A DNA stretch of 64,000 bases, taken from Pyronema omphalodes (Eukaryota > Ascomycota > Pezizomycetes > Pezizales > Pyronemataceae). Below, piece after piece: positions 1-11,549 of the stretch. The number at the start of each line of letters is the position of its first letter. Positions within the stretch are counted from its first letter, which is position 1. The translations under genes were made by a program, and so were the position numbers. The stretch is taken from the NCBI GenBank assembly GCA_024516155.1, contig JAJJXM010000037.1, positions 186,001 to 250,000 on the forward strand, written 5' to 3'. A model generated the notes under the pieces. The model searched no databases, was not told where the DNA came from, and saw only the letters and a program-made list of their open reading frames with translations.

Positions 1-9
1 CATACCTCA

Positions 10-130
10 ACATTGACCGGGAGCGCCCCGGAGCGGCCATTCTTTCTTCGAGTTGTAGCCCCCCTCTCGTCTTTCATTCTCCGGTTCTGTGCTTATTGTC
101 GCTATGTCCTTAAGCCCTGTTCGCTCCACA
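10..130. repeat. GC-rich dispersed repeat, copy 1
   Basis: This roughly 115-bp block matches 26796-26915 over most of its length. Shared landmarks are a CCGGG..CCCCGG hairpin at its left end, a run of CCCCCCTCTC in the middle and a TATGTCC..GAGCCCTG segment near the right end. It looks like a fragment of a dispersed element. The family is not identified. Confidence 0.6.
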
Positions 131-1630
131 GATATCCTTCCCGGTGCCTGGTATCCTCCGTCCTTTCCCATTCACGTTCCCTTTTTGTAGTATACATTTT
201 TTTCCCCCTCACTGTCTTCCACTCTCCAACTTCTCTCCTTCTACATCCCTCTCCACTTCTCTTCTTTCACCTGCTCCCTCCCTCCCTCCTTCTCGCCTCT
301 ACCCGCCTACTTATTGCCTTCCACCTTCTTCTTCCCCACCCCCCTCCCCTTCCGCAACCCTTTCCTCTCCATCCTTTCCCCATCCCTATCTCCATGTCTC
401 CCCGTTCTTTCCTCCACCTCTGCCTCATCCTTCCTCTCCTTCTTCTTCCTCCTCTTTTGATTTTTATATCAAAAACCGTTTTTTTCCTTCAATTTTCATC
501 GGCCTCTGAGTCCAGCAATGTTCCCCAGCCTATCGCAGTGGTGTGTCTATCTAGTCTATCAGTTTCCTCGGGGGTCATGTGCAATACCGTATATGCCCAT
601 TCCGTCGCAGTGACCTTCGTTGCCGAGATCATAGTGGTCAGAGCGCGGATTCCGTGCTTGGTGTGAGGATGGTCCGTAGATTGAGTTGTCGGTGTTGTGG
701 TAGCTTCAATGATTTTCATATGTTTATGCGGCGGGAGGTAACGAGTGGGTGGGATAATAGTAGGAGTTTGGGGGTTTGAGGGGGGTCAGCAAAAATAGCA
801 TACCGTCCCAGCCACCACGGGCAAGATGCATCAGCAAGACAGGATGTGGGGAAAGATCGTAACTATCCAGGTATCACCCAGAAGTAAATTACACCTTGAA
901 GTTTGAAGTAGAAGCTGAAGATCAAGGTTTGATGTGGCGGTTATGGGCCTGGCTGAAATTTGCAAGGTATTTGGGGAACCTGCGGAAACGAATACTTCAT
1001 ACCCCTACCGATAATAGAAGACTCATATCCAAAACATCTGGGATCCACAACAACAACAATAAAAAAAAAGGATCACCAGAGATGTGGTATCATGTATCCA
1101 GAACCGTAAATTGTAATACATACATACATACCTCCATCCATCCACCATGTTTCCCATTGAATCTCCATCTCCATCTCCATTACTTCACGAATGCAATCAC
1201 ACTTAATCTTACTTAATAATTCCCCACCCATAAGCCATGCCGTAATGCTATTGTTTTCCATCCCCCCTTCCATCCTCCCGTCCCCCCTTCCCCCCTTCCG
1301 CTGCGGAACTAGTCGTCGTTGTTATCGTTAGTTTGATGGATCATCCATCCCGAGCAGTCAGCTACTGCAAGTGGCCGAGTGGCAGAGTGGCAGTTTCATT
1401 CCCGTCAATTAACCCTCACCTTCTCTTTAACCGACTCATAAACCCAAACCAGCGTTCACGATCCACCCCCCCCCCCCCCCCCGCCCCCCCAGCAACCCGC
1501 TTCTCGAATCTCGAATCTCAATCCCTTCCCAAACCCCTGCGCATGCTATTTTCCCCAGCTATTTTCCCCAGCTACTTTCCCCAGCTACTTTTCCCCAGCT
1601 ATTTTTGCTGTTCTATACCAATCAATAACT

Positions 1631-1840
1631 TCCCTTCTAATCTTCTAATCTTCTAATCTTCTAATCTTCTAATCTTCTAATCTTCTAATCTTCTAATCTT
1701 CTAATCTTCTAATCTTCTAATCCAGCATCTCAGCGTCTAGGCGTCTCAGCGTCTCAGCATCTCAGTGTCTCAGCATCTCAGCGTCTCGACGTCTCAGCGT
1801 CTCAGCGTCTCAGCGTCTCAGCGTCTCAGTGTCTGAGCGG
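1631..1840. repeat. Two adjacent octamer arrays
   Basis: Positions 1631-1722 are about 11 copies of the 8-mer CTTCTAAT. This is followed from about 1726 to 1838 by about 13 imperfect copies of the 8-mer GTCTCAGC. The sequence shows both arrays directly. Their close spacing suggests replication slippage in one unstable stretch. Confidence 0.9.
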
Positions 1841-1959
1841 TTGTGATTACTAATACACAGTACACAGTGTAGTCATTGAAGCCCTGACCACAGTACTAAC
1901 CACTACCCACTACCCACTACCCAAGTCCAATTGTTTTTTTCTTTTCTTTTTCCGTAGTT

Positions 1960-2292
1960 TCAGATTCAGATTCAGATTATGATTCAGATTCAGATTCAGA
2001 TTCAGATTCGAAATCATTATCACAGTCTAGTAACAGTAGTGAAAGGAAAGCTGGAGGGTGTTCGGTCGAATATGATGGTTGGTTTTTTGTAGATTGATTG
2101 GATTGGATTGGTATATCGTATGAAGTAGAAGTAGAAGTAGAAGCAGCATCACCACAGCATCACAACAGCATCTTCATCACAACAGCAGCATCACAGCAGC
2201 ATCACAGCATCATCAGCACAACAGCAGCATCACCACAGCATCACCACAACGGCAGCATCATCATCACCACAGCATCATCATCATCATCACTT
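1960..2292. repeat. CAGATT hexamers and CAGCATCA-type repeats
   Basis: A short hexamer run (CAGATT, 1960-2010) is followed by a 150-bp stretch of CAGCATCAC/ACAGCAG/CATCAT variants (about 2135-2292). The reading frames through it encode only His/Ser/Thr-rich low complexity and are not considered genes. Confidence 0.8.
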
Positions 2293-2914
2293 TTCTTACC
2301 ATCATAATCTCTCAAAAATCCACTATAAATAAAAGAAATCCGCGATCAAGAAAAAGAAAAATTCGCCATTTCGAAATTCAATTCCACTACAACTGGGGGA
2401 GGGGGGGGGGTATATATTGTGATACATCCGAGCTCAACCACATCAACAACAAACAACAACGAGAAAAAAAAAGGCAAGCAAAAAAGCAACGAAATGAAAA
2501 AAAAAATAAACAGCAAATAAACACGCGCCATAGGTATCCAGGTTAAAAAAAAAGAGGTAGCTAGCGAGCAAAATGAAACCAACGAAAAAAATAAAATAAA
2601 AGTAAAAATGAAAAACGGAAATAAAATCAGAAAAAAAAAAGAAAACAGAACCGATCCATCAAATTATCTTCATCTCTCATCTTGTATTTCTCGTCTCATT
2701 TCCTACGGTATCATTCCTCTTATAATCACGCAAGCATCCTTATGCCAATAAAAAAAACATCCGTGCTTTAGCTTCCGCTGTCTTTTTTTTTTTTTCAGAT
2801 TCGTTTTGGCTACCAGATATTATTTTAAGCGTCTCTGACTGGTTGCAAAACTACAATCGGTCCTTTGACAACATCTGCGTATTTTAGGCGTCTGCCGCTG
2901 ATTGGAGCGGAAAT

Positions 2915-5244
2915 CTACTCCATCTGCCCACCGGCAGCTCCACCATCACCATCAAATCTTCCGCCTCTTCTCATTCCTCCGCGGCCTCCACGACCAGCAC
3001 CACGATCATAGCTGTTTCCTCTAGGCTTTCCTCCTCTTCCTCCAAATCCTCCACGCTTGTATCCACCGCTTCCTCCGGCATTGTTATCACTCTCGCTAGT
3101 GTTTCCTCCCCTCCACTTGCTGGAATCAATTCCTCCACGGTTTACACGGTCATTCCTTTGGAAACGGTTGCTGTTGTCCTCAAGAAGCTTTACGTAAGGG
3201 CACTCACGGCTTTCAAAGCTTCCAGGAACGGTAAGCTCCGCAGGAAGACGAGAAAGGATGTCCTTCGCAGCTTGCTCAGTCTGGGTGTAAATAAGGTGAT
3301 ACTTGTAACCGCTCTTCTGGCTAATTTTCTCAATAACGTTGGTGACTAGACCTCGATCCTCCTCAGGGACAAGCTCACGGGCGGCATCAGATGAATCGAC
3401 ACCGGTCACATGGAGTCCAGTAGGGGGTGCATGTCTTGACTGCTGGTTCTGAGGGGCGCTCTCTTGCACGGGAGCAGGAGGAGCAGAGGAGGAAGCAGCA
3501 GGTGCAGCGGGTGCAGCGGGAGTCTCGACAGCTGGAGCTGGCGCGGCGGCGGCAGCAGCAGCAGGAGAAGCACCGTTACTAGCAGGCTTCTGTGCCTCAG
3601 ACGCTGCAGGCTCCGCAACTACGGGAGTAGCAACTCTTGCTGTAGGCCCTGTAGGCACGGGACGGGGAGTCGCAGGTTTCACCGCAGGAACGGCAGGCTC
3701 AATTCTTGGCGAAGGAGCGGCCGGGGGTGGGGGCGTAGCTTTCGGTGCCGGAGATGGTGCCGTAGGCACGGCAGGGGTGATAGTCTGTGACGGCTTGCGA
3801 GGTCCCACGGGAGGAACAGCTGGGCTGATAGGAGCGGGAGTAGAAGTCTGAGGAACAGCTACCGGAGCTGGGGCAGCCTGAGCTGCCGGCGCGGTGGTGG
3901 GCTGCTTTCCGCCTCTGTGCGAAAAGTTGAATCCTTGTGCCTTCATCTCAGTACCAATGCGACCTGCCTCGATCTCAAGAACGAGCCATCCAAAAGCAGC
4001 ATCTGCAAGGTTAAAGTTCCACATGTTCTTGAACGCTGATTCGTCAACTTGTCCAGCTCCCGGAGCAGCATTTGCAGAGGGTCCACCAAAGGGGTTACCG
4101 CCGTTAGCAGAGGTAGGCATCTTTTCAACAAACTGTAGCGCATTGTTAAGGAGGAGCTCCTGTGCCTGGTTGTGCGAGACAGCCGGCATAACCTCTCCCT
4201 TAACAGTTTCCCATACATCGTTGAAAGAGGCCTTGGAGGAGGCCAACTTTCCGCGGTAATGGTCCAAGCTAGGGTTAACGCTGAATTCGTTGTAAGAGCT
4301 TCCGTAACGGAAATGAAGACCGGCGGAGATGGAAAAGTCGGCCTTGAGGGTTACTGAAAGCTGGTTCAGTAATCCCTCACGTGCGGGGGAGTTATGCGTG
4401 ATGAAAATTCTGGTTTCCGTGGGGTCGTACACGCGGTTTGCCGTATCGACAAGCTCACCCATCTGCAACAATGTCGTCCACATAGTTCCCTGACCTCCGG
4501 CGATAGTAGTCCTTCCTTCACCGTTGTCAAACAGCTTGTGCATCACAACCGCGCCTCCGAGACCAAGCAACCGGAGCTTAACTCCTCCTACATCAAGACG
4601 TCGCGAGTTTGCTTCGTCAATGATGTGAAGATTGTTGACCTTGTACTCTCCAGAGCGGAACTTCTCCAACACGCGTACATCCTCACAAGCTCCCCAAACA
4701 GTGTATACTGGGACATCTAGCGTATAGGTTCCGTTGATGAAGAGGGGTAGTTCGGAAAGCGCGTACTGAACTTGCTGAACAAGGGACTTGATCTGAGTGT
4801 TAGGACCGGGGCTCTGGATCTGCTTCTTCACGGAATCTTCGAGTAGTGGCGAATATTGGGCTACGTGTCGCAGGGTCCTATCAAGAATATCATATCAGAA
4901 CTACTGCTCTGCACCTCTTCGGAAATCGCACTAGTAGCAATGCATCGAGCAACGTGGGGTAACGAACTTATCGGCAATTCTATCAAGGGAGGTCTCATCG
5001 TAGAAACCAAAGTCTCCGGTATGAAGGATATAGTCTGCGTTTGCTTTCTTTGCAAGCTCATTTAACGTGCGGAGATGTCCTGTAGAGGAAAGCCTGAAGT
5101 CAGCAAACTTGTGAACTTGAACAGCTGTCCAGAAACCATAGCAACCAGTAACCCACCTCTGACATCAGCAATACACAGAACACGAACTCCTGCCTTTTCG
5201 ATAATCTTCTGGTTCGGTGGTAGTACTCCAAGGGGTACCGGCAT
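2915..5244 (-). CDS. DUF2433 metallophosphoesterase-like protein with RGG tail
   Basis: I recognise the fungal DUF2433 family, which has a calcineurin-like phosphoesterase fold. Exons are 5157-5244, 4968-5079 and 2915-4877, giving 720 aa; both introns are GT-AG and keep phase. Residues 20-55 carry the metal-site pattern (DVRGH at 27-31, HTGDFGF at 49-55). The core runs on through VPVYTVWGACEDVR, a THNSPAREG motif and SAGLHFRYGSSYNEF. A block of about 130 residues very rich in Ala and Pro follows, then a conserved segment, then a Gly/Arg tail with repeated RGG motifs, which usually bind RNA. The start used is the first in-frame ATG; the frame is open for about 28 codons upstream without another Met, so a further 5' exon is possible. 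The substrate is unknown. Confidence 0.88.
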
Positions 5245-6350
5245 AGGGTTTACTGAGCCGTTCGGTATGTACGGCTGATGGAGCTGTGCACTTCCGAACT
5301 GAGGGGGGCGTTGCGGGGGTATCTATCCAGGTCGTGACCATGTCAGCGAACGCACAGACGCGTATGATGCAATCGGAAGCGGTAGAGCAATCGAAAGGAA
5401 AGAAGATGATGAGGTCGGGGAGGATGAGGAACGATGAGGAGTCCGTCGGGAGTCTTACAGCAGCCATTTGTGAGGTGGTGGTGGGTATAGTTTGGAGGGT
5501 ATTAAAAGTCTAGTTTCGTGAAGAATGAAGGAAAGGAAAGCAACAGCAGCAGCGTTACTTGGTATTGCACGCGATGAGAAAGCGGATCGTGATAAGGATG
5601 TTTGTCGTTGTTGTTCTTCGGAGGAAAGAGGGTAGCAGGAGTGGTGGTGATGAGTCGCGCGAAGGGTTGGAGATGAGAGGTGCGGCGGTGGTTGTGGAGC
5701 GTCGTGGAAGCAGACAGGAGGTGCAGCAAAGCAAAGCGACAGCAAACAGCGAACTCTGAGACAGGCAGAAGACAGGCAGACAGCAACGACAAAGAATAGG
5801 CAGACAGACACGCGATGGATTCAGAAATGGAAACACAGAGAGATGTGTAGGATGAGTGTTATTTTCAAATCGAATGGAGGATTCACGGCGATTGTCACTG
5901 AAAACGAGGGCGAATGAGTGAGTGAGTGAGTGAGTGGCGGGGGTGATTCCGAGTCTACATATCAACAGCCATTCTTCGGACCCAGTTGCTTTTCCTGACA
6001 TCGCGTAAACAGACCTATCACAACACGGGTTTAAACCTTTCCAACACGGGAATTTGGGGAGTTATTTCTTCATTTTGACTTCCTGATTGGATCAATAACG
6101 GCGGGGAGCATCAATCGAGGCTACAGAGAGCTTTATCGAGAAGCCGCAATCATCACAACATCACTCGCGGGTCACAAAACGTCATTTTCATGTTATGATT
6201 CATCAATTTTATTAGAAACTGACTCAGAAATTCATATAAAATAATTTCATGGGTATCATCCATACTTCTCATCAATTTTAGTTTCCCCTCTTCTGCAAAG
6301 CTGTACACTGGTTCAGCTCACTTCAACCATTCCCCATCATTCTGCCCAGC
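5245..6350. other. Intergenic between DUF2433 and Fmp52-like genes
   Basis: This holds the 5' region of the DUF2433 gene and the 3' region of the Fmp52-like gene. Minus-strand frames here encode only Ser/Pro/Leu-rich low complexity from a purine-rich plus strand. There is a short GAGT run at 5914-5935. No gene is recognised. Confidence 0.5.
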
Positions 6351-7130
6351 CTAATTACTTCCCAACTCCACAATCTCCCCCTGTCCCATAAACCAGACCT
6401 TTCCACCATTCTTTCCATCAACCGTCTTCCTTCCCTCCCAAACCCCCTCCTCCGTCGCCGCCCTAATCGCTGCCTTCGCAATAGCAGAAGCATCCTGAGC
6501 CCAAACATTCTTCAACGGCCCAGCAATAGCGCCCATAAAATTAGCCACATAATGAAGTGGTTGTTCCATAGCTCTTGTCTTTTCTCTCGATCCCACAATG
6601 AGTCCAGGTCTAACAATGACACATTTCTCGAATCCCAAAGCCGCAACATCATCTTCCAATTGTCCTTTCATTGCAACATAAGGCAGCCATGAGTTTGCAT
6701 TAGCATTTGCAGAGGAGATAAGAACATATGTCTTCACTCCAGATTCTTTTGCTGATTTGGCCAAGGCAAGGTTCAGGTCGTAATCAATCTTTCTTTGAGC
6801 CTCGATGGATCCTGCATCTCCCCTTGTAGTACCGAGACCGGAGAATAGGATGGTGGATTTGTTTGCTGCGAGAATAGCGGGGAGAGTTGCGGCCCATGTG
6901 GAAGTGTCCGAGGAGATAGTCTCGTGGTGAGCAGTGGATTGGGGGATTGGGTGAGGGCTAGGACGACGGATTAGGGTGCTAACGGAGGTAACGGAGGGTG
7001 TGGAGAGGAGCTGGTTGAGGATTTGAGAACCCTGGGGAACGCGGTTAGTTGAGGAGCGGGAAAGAGGAAAGGGAAGGGAAGAACGTACGACAAGGCCGGT
7101 GGAGCCGATGACGGTGGTGTTGTAGGTCAT
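6351..7130 (-). CDS. Fmp52-like NAD(P)-binding protein
   Basis: This is a short-chain Rossmann-fold protein of the fungal Fmp52 family, which is associated with mitochondria in yeast. Exons are 7089-7130 and 6351-7031. Splicing out 57 nt (7032-7088, GTACGT..CCCAG) joins TVIGSTGLV to GSQILNQLL, restoring the N-terminal GxxGxxG nucleotide-binding loop at about residues 9-15. The product is 240 aa, close to family length. Later landmarks are ILFSGLGTTRGDAGS, a YVLISSANAN strand and YVAMKGQLEDDV with the catalytic-type YxxxK arrangement, then VIVRPGLIVG. The intron is a multiple of three without a stop, so an unspliced reading stays open but breaks the loop. The exact biochemical role is not known from sequence. 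Confidence 0.85.
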   Translation of the reverse strand: MTYNTTVIGSTGLVVRSSLPFPLSRSSTNRVPQGSQILNQLLSTPSVTSVSTLIRRPSPHPIPQSTAHHETISSDTSTWAATLPAILAANKSTILFSGLGTTRGDAGSIEAQRKIDYDLNLALAKSAKESGVKTYVLISSANANANSWLPYVAMKGQLEDDVAALGFEKCVIVRPGLIVGSREKTRAMEQPLHYVANFMGAIAGPLKNVWAQDASAIAKAAIRAATEEGVWEGRKTVDGKNGGKVWFMGQGEIVELGSN

Positions 7131-8450
7131 TATTGCTGTGGAACTTTATGAAGTGGTGATGTCGTGGATCGATCAAAGGTCGGACGAAAGTCGGGTGTTC
7201 TATATGAATTTCAGAAGGTGGTGTCGGAGTACCGTAGTAAGCATGCTCGCTACTCCGTTGCATTGATTAGATGTCGTCATCGAAGCGACACTTCTCAGAG
7301 GCGGCGACGAGAGAGCGAGAGCGACGAGAGCGACGAGAGCGATCCCGACGTGCGTGTCATGATGGCGGAATTGTCGATCGGTGTTACGGGAGAGCTACAG
7401 TTGATATTCCGAGGATCCAAATTGTTCAAGTGAGTGGTGAGAGTGAAGAGCAGAGCACACGCCGAATGGTGAACAATCAGACACGAGGTTTCGTGAACCG
7501 ACGTCGGTGGAATGCTCATTCATACCCCCGCTCCGATTTTCAAATACGTTTCAAACATCACGGAATACGATGAAAGTGTAGTTCGTAAAATAATTTGAAT
7601 TAATCTAACTAAAGGGCGCGAAACTGCTCCGACAAAGTCCAAGTTGGTTCGAATCTCACTCACTCACAACGAAGGCAAGCGAGATCTCCCCTCCTCATCA
7701 TCCACCGTAACCAGTTGTGCCCTCCCCTCTCCTCCCAACCCATCAACGATTCGAAAAAGCAGTTCCTAATCTTCGCCAAAAATTAGCGCACGTCCAGAGC
7801 CAAATCTTGTAAAAAAAAACATCTCAAAAAGCCAAAACATCAAGATCCAATCAGAATCAAATAGCAAATCCCTTCATCAAGGTGAATACAGATGGGGTTG
7901 TAACATAAAAACAGAATGAGGATTTCTCAGGTCCTCATTCCGTATGCGATATCATCCTTAGATCTTTTTCTTTTCTTTCTCTCTCCTCGGCAAACAAAAG
8001 GGGGGGGGGATAAGTACCTTTGATAGCTGGGTTGGAAGCCCCTCTTCAGACCAGCTGAGAGGGGCACGTCGTCATGGTGATTGAAACTAAGGGGACATAA
8101 GATGCCTTTTAAAGTCCGGAGGTCGGATTCGGCTGCAGGGTCGGGGAAATTTTAGAGGCCGGGAATTATGGCGTGATGAAACATTCGCTGAGCGGGGATA
8201 TGTTGACTTTGCGTTGTGATCTTGGCGGATTGTTACGTAAGCGAATTATGTAGTCGTGGAGAGTGACTTAGTGTGATTTGATTTTTTGTCAAATAGAAGT
8301 TGATTGAGGTGATATACATGGGCTCAGATGGATATTTGTAGACATATAAATGAATAAATAAATATGTAAATAGCACTCGGCATTTTTTATTACATACTCC
8401 AGATACCCCCCACTCACCCAAACAAGTGACGACTCTCCACGCTCCATTGA
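7131..8450. other. Intergenic, nothing recognised
   Basis: Between the Fmp52-like gene's 5' end and the exopolygalacturonase stop. A GGTTCGAATCTC string at about 7650 resembles a tRNA B-box, but no acceptor stem or anticodon arm pairs around it. The ORFs near 7164-7573 look like chance frames in a GAGCGAC-repetitive patch. Confidence 0.5.
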
Positions 8451-10221
8451 CTAACCAGCACGACACGGAATATTCAACAATTTCGTATCAACATTCGAAC
8501 AAGCATAATAAGGCGCCATTCCACTCGGCGGAGTAACGGTGATATTCTCCGCATAAATATCCCCACAAACCTGGCTTATTATTAGCCGATTTCTCTCAAT
8601 ATGCATATCTGCACTTACCGTCGGACTAGAACAAATCAAAGACCCAACTTTCGGATCATATTTCTTACTAGTGGTCCCCCAAAAATTCTTAAAATGTATA
8701 TCAGAGATAGTAAGTTTACTCTATATATCATATGAATATCATCAGCGCTTAACCCTTAACCCTTAACCATTATCCCAAATCTCCCCAACCACCTCCAAAC
8801 AGATATACAACTTACCGGAAACAAATCACACAGCGTCCTATTCTTCTGACCATAACACTGCGTAACTTCAATCGCATAATCATTATTATAATTATAAACC
8901 CCATCATACGTAACATTCCTAACATGACCTTTTCCTCCACCACCCTGTAGGTCACCACTCATAGCCGCCGGAGCACCCGGCCATACCTTAATCCTAGCTC
9001 CATCAGAGGCATTAGACATGGAAATGTTATAGACGTAGATGTTTTCCACGATATCATAGGCGTCGGGATATTGGCCAAGACTACCGACTGAGATACCGTG
9101 GCTGCCGTTGCAGTGGAGGTTTTGGACTAGGATGTTGGTGCTGTTTGGTTTGAAGGAGACGCAGTCTGGGTTTCGTTAGTCAGAGCCTTTCTTTTTCTCT
9201 TTCTCTTCTCTTTGATTACTGTAAAAGGGACAGGGGAAGGATATATAATTTTGCTAGAAACTTGGGGGGGGGGGGGTGTAGAGAGAGAACAAACCATCAC
9301 CATTATCAACCCGCGAATTCTGTATAGTAATGTGATCACTACGATAAATATCCCAACCATCCGTATTTTTCGCAACATTCCGACTGCTGCTTCTCCCAGC
9401 GATATCGATGTTAGAATATATAACATCCGAGGAATTCATAATCATATTATAGTACTGCGGCGAATATCTCATTTTCAAATCACTAACCGAACCTCCTTTC
9501 AGTCCTATTATAGCCAGAAGTATCGGTCGGAGTATATAGATATTTTCCGCGTATGCATCATACCACTATCTCATTCATCATTAGCCATCCCGCATCATCC
9601 ATCCCGCATCCTGCAGGGGTTATAATACAGCCAGGAATACCTAGTACCTACACTCTGCCCACTCCCATCGATTATTCCACCACCAAAAACCTCCACATCC
9701 ACACCACCAATCATCCAAAAACTCGTAGTATTCTGGAACCCTCCCAATCTCCAAGCATTTTCCTCCCAGTACCCAAGATCATCCGAGAACCTTATGGTGC
9801 CTTGGATATCAATATCTACATGGTTTAGGAAGGTTAGGTTGAGCGCTGTTTTTATCGTGTAGTTGTGTCCCCTGGGAAAGAGGATTGTGCCGCCGTGGTT
9901 GCAGAGGTGCGCTGCGTGCAGGATGGAGGGGGCGTCGTCGGCGGGGGTGTCGTCGGTGTCGTCGGCGGGGGCGTCGTCGGCGGGGGCGTCGTCGGCGGAG
10001 AAGAAGGAGGATGGGGAGGAGGAACTGGGGACGATGCAAACTTTTCTCCGGGTAGGGGATTTTCGGTGCGGGATTGCTTGGTGTTTAGGGAAGGTCTCGA
10101 GGTGCGGTCGAGGAGAGAGCTGGATGCCGTTTGGTAAAGCTGAGGGGGGTAGGATAGAAGCGAGGGTTCCTGTGAACAGGACTGGGAGGATTTGTAGTAA
10201 GCTTATTATAAGAAGCTTCAT
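8451..10221 (-). CDS. Exopolygalacturonase, GH28, secreted
   Basis: Predicted to remove galacturonic acid from chain ends of pectin outside the cell (GH28 exo-type family). Five exons keep phase throughout: 9652-10221, 9295-9565, 9166 side exon 8816-9165, 8619-8720 and 8451-8570, giving 470 aa. A hydrophobic signal peptide covers residues 1-21. GH28 landmarks are all present: NTDGWD (257-262), the aspartate pair in NGDDC (278-282), GSHG with the catalytic-site His at about 303, and RIK (338-340). GQS joined to [14 protein letters not shown] and the rest of the right-handed helix body follow exo-type members. Several NxS/T sites suggest N-glycosylation. Odd feature: a DDAP-type repeat expansion at about residues 76-98, just before the conserved APSILHA segment. 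The start is the ATG directly preceding the signal peptide. Confidence 0.93.
9908..10000 (-). repeat. In-frame DDAPA coding repeat in exopolygalacturonase
   Basis: A trinucleotide-rich tandem array (GTCGTCGGCGGGG-type units on the plus strand) encodes repeated Ala-Asp-Asp-Ala-Pro blocks. The unit length of 15 nt keeps frame. It lies at the N-terminus of the mature enzyme, where most family members have a single DDAP. Confidence 0.85.
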
Positions 10222-11126
10222 TGTGTTTTTTTTTTCTGGGGTCGAGGATTGAATTAAAGAAAATAGGAGAGGAATAACAACGCGGTATTCCGGGTTATGG
10301 TTATCTCAGTGAAGTAAAAGAAAATCAAAGAAAACAAAAGAAAAGAAAAAAACTCAGTCTACATATAAAGATACACCCCCCCCCCCCCCGCCCCCCCTCC
10401 CCCAATCCACCCATCGCTTCCCCGGAAAAATATCTGTGGATCTCTCCCGGGATTTCGGTCCATGAGGTATATCTATCATAATCATGCATACATCCATGTA
10501 TGCATCCAGGCACTCGGTGTTAGTGATCATTTCCCCGAGTTCCGGATATCGATATAATATCGGCAAATCTTTATCAGCAACCCCTGTTCCTGTCGGGTTA
10601 AAAAGCGGTGTTCGGGATAATATAATGATTGCTATGCCGGGAGGGGGGGGGATTTTAACCGCGTTATACATAGAGGAGGTTAATTATTTGTTGCTATATG
10701 TACAAGGACTGGAATGAATGAGTAGTGTGGGGATTGGTGTTGGTTGTGGGTTTGATTTGATTTGATTTGATTTGATTTTAATCATACACCGTTCGAGGCC
10801 TTTAAGGCCTATGCGGGAATCTAAGTCCAGTTTTCCTGTACTCGTGGTCGAAACCACCTAAAGAGGCTCCCTAATCTCCTGTGTTGGTTGTGGGTGCTGG
10901 GTTGATGAGGTGAAGAAGGCTTGGCAGGAGTGATTGATGATGATGCGGTATATGCATGGTGTTACCGGTTTGGAGATCGGGGGAGGAGGTGGAAAGAAGG
11001 TGTAGTAACGTTGATGGGTGGTATTGGTGAGGGTGGAATAAACTATCGTCTGCTATTTTTACCCCATTCCTTTTTGGTAGATAGGACTAGTAGCGAATAG
11101 GATTTTCGTTCGTCTTTGAGAGTGGA
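10222..11126. other. Upstream of exopolygalacturonase; no gene recognised
   Basis: This contains the probable promoter of the exopolygalacturonase, a poly-C/G tract near 10375-10395 and a TTTGA microsatellite (10750-10775). A minus-strand frame at 10354-10671 has no ATG-based homology I recognise and runs into the poly-C tract, so it is not called. Confidence 0.45.
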
Positions 11127-11301
11127 GGACTTTCCATCGCTCTATTCGGGGCGGATAGAACAATTCTAATTTCACCTATGTCACAGCGATAAATAGGTAC
11201 CCCCCTTGTCTATCCTAGTTCTCTATTCGCGTTCTAAAGAAAATATCTTTTTGTGGTGAAATAGGCTCTCCCGTTCGTTTCTGAAGAGTGATGGAAGGTC
11301 C
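11127..11301. mobile_element. Small inverted-repeat element (MITE-like)
   Basis: Ends at 11127-11143 (GGACTTTCCATCGCTCT) and 11285-11301 are inverted copies with 15 of 17 positions matching. The 32 bp inside the left end reappear on the opposite strand at about 57668-57700, so the sequence is dispersed. No coding capacity and no clear target-site duplication. Probably a decayed MITE. Confidence 0.45.
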
Positions 11302-11549
11302 TTAGTCATAACTTCGTTGGTGAATTCTCTCAAGAGTCAAGGGCTACATCTAGAGTATGCTTCGATAACATGTTCTCGAGCCATCATCGCAGTAAGCTCT
11401 TCATCTCATTCCAGTAACTTCCGCTCGCCACTTTTCTGGGTTCCGATAGGGATATAACACCATCAATCTTCACCCCACAAGAGCGCAAGAACGAAAACCA
11501 CAGCCCTCTTTCCCCCTTATTAAACCTCCAAAATCTGCAAAATTTTTAT

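Larger units (their letters stand above)
131..2914. other. Intergenic, low-complexity, no gene recognised
   Basis: Positions 200-480 are a C/T-rich tract. The open frames across it are products of composition rather than genes. From 1480 onward there is a poly-C run, then microsatellites, and then A-rich sequence leading to the 3' end of the DUF2433 gene. I see no conserved protein in any frame. Confidence 0.6.

Noticed and set aside
13..666. 217-codon plus-strand frame at the window start
   Set aside because: It crosses a dispersed repeat and a C/T tract; Ser/Pro/Leu-rich with no domain.
7620..7680. tRNA gene
   Set aside because: A B-box-like GGTTCGAATC is present but no acceptor, D or anticodon arm can be paired around it.
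9566..9651. Frameshift or non-canonical intron in the exopolygalacturonase
   Set aside because: Choosing the GTAGGT donor at 9651 and TAG acceptor at 9566 joins GQS to WYDAYAEN in frame, so the gene is intact.
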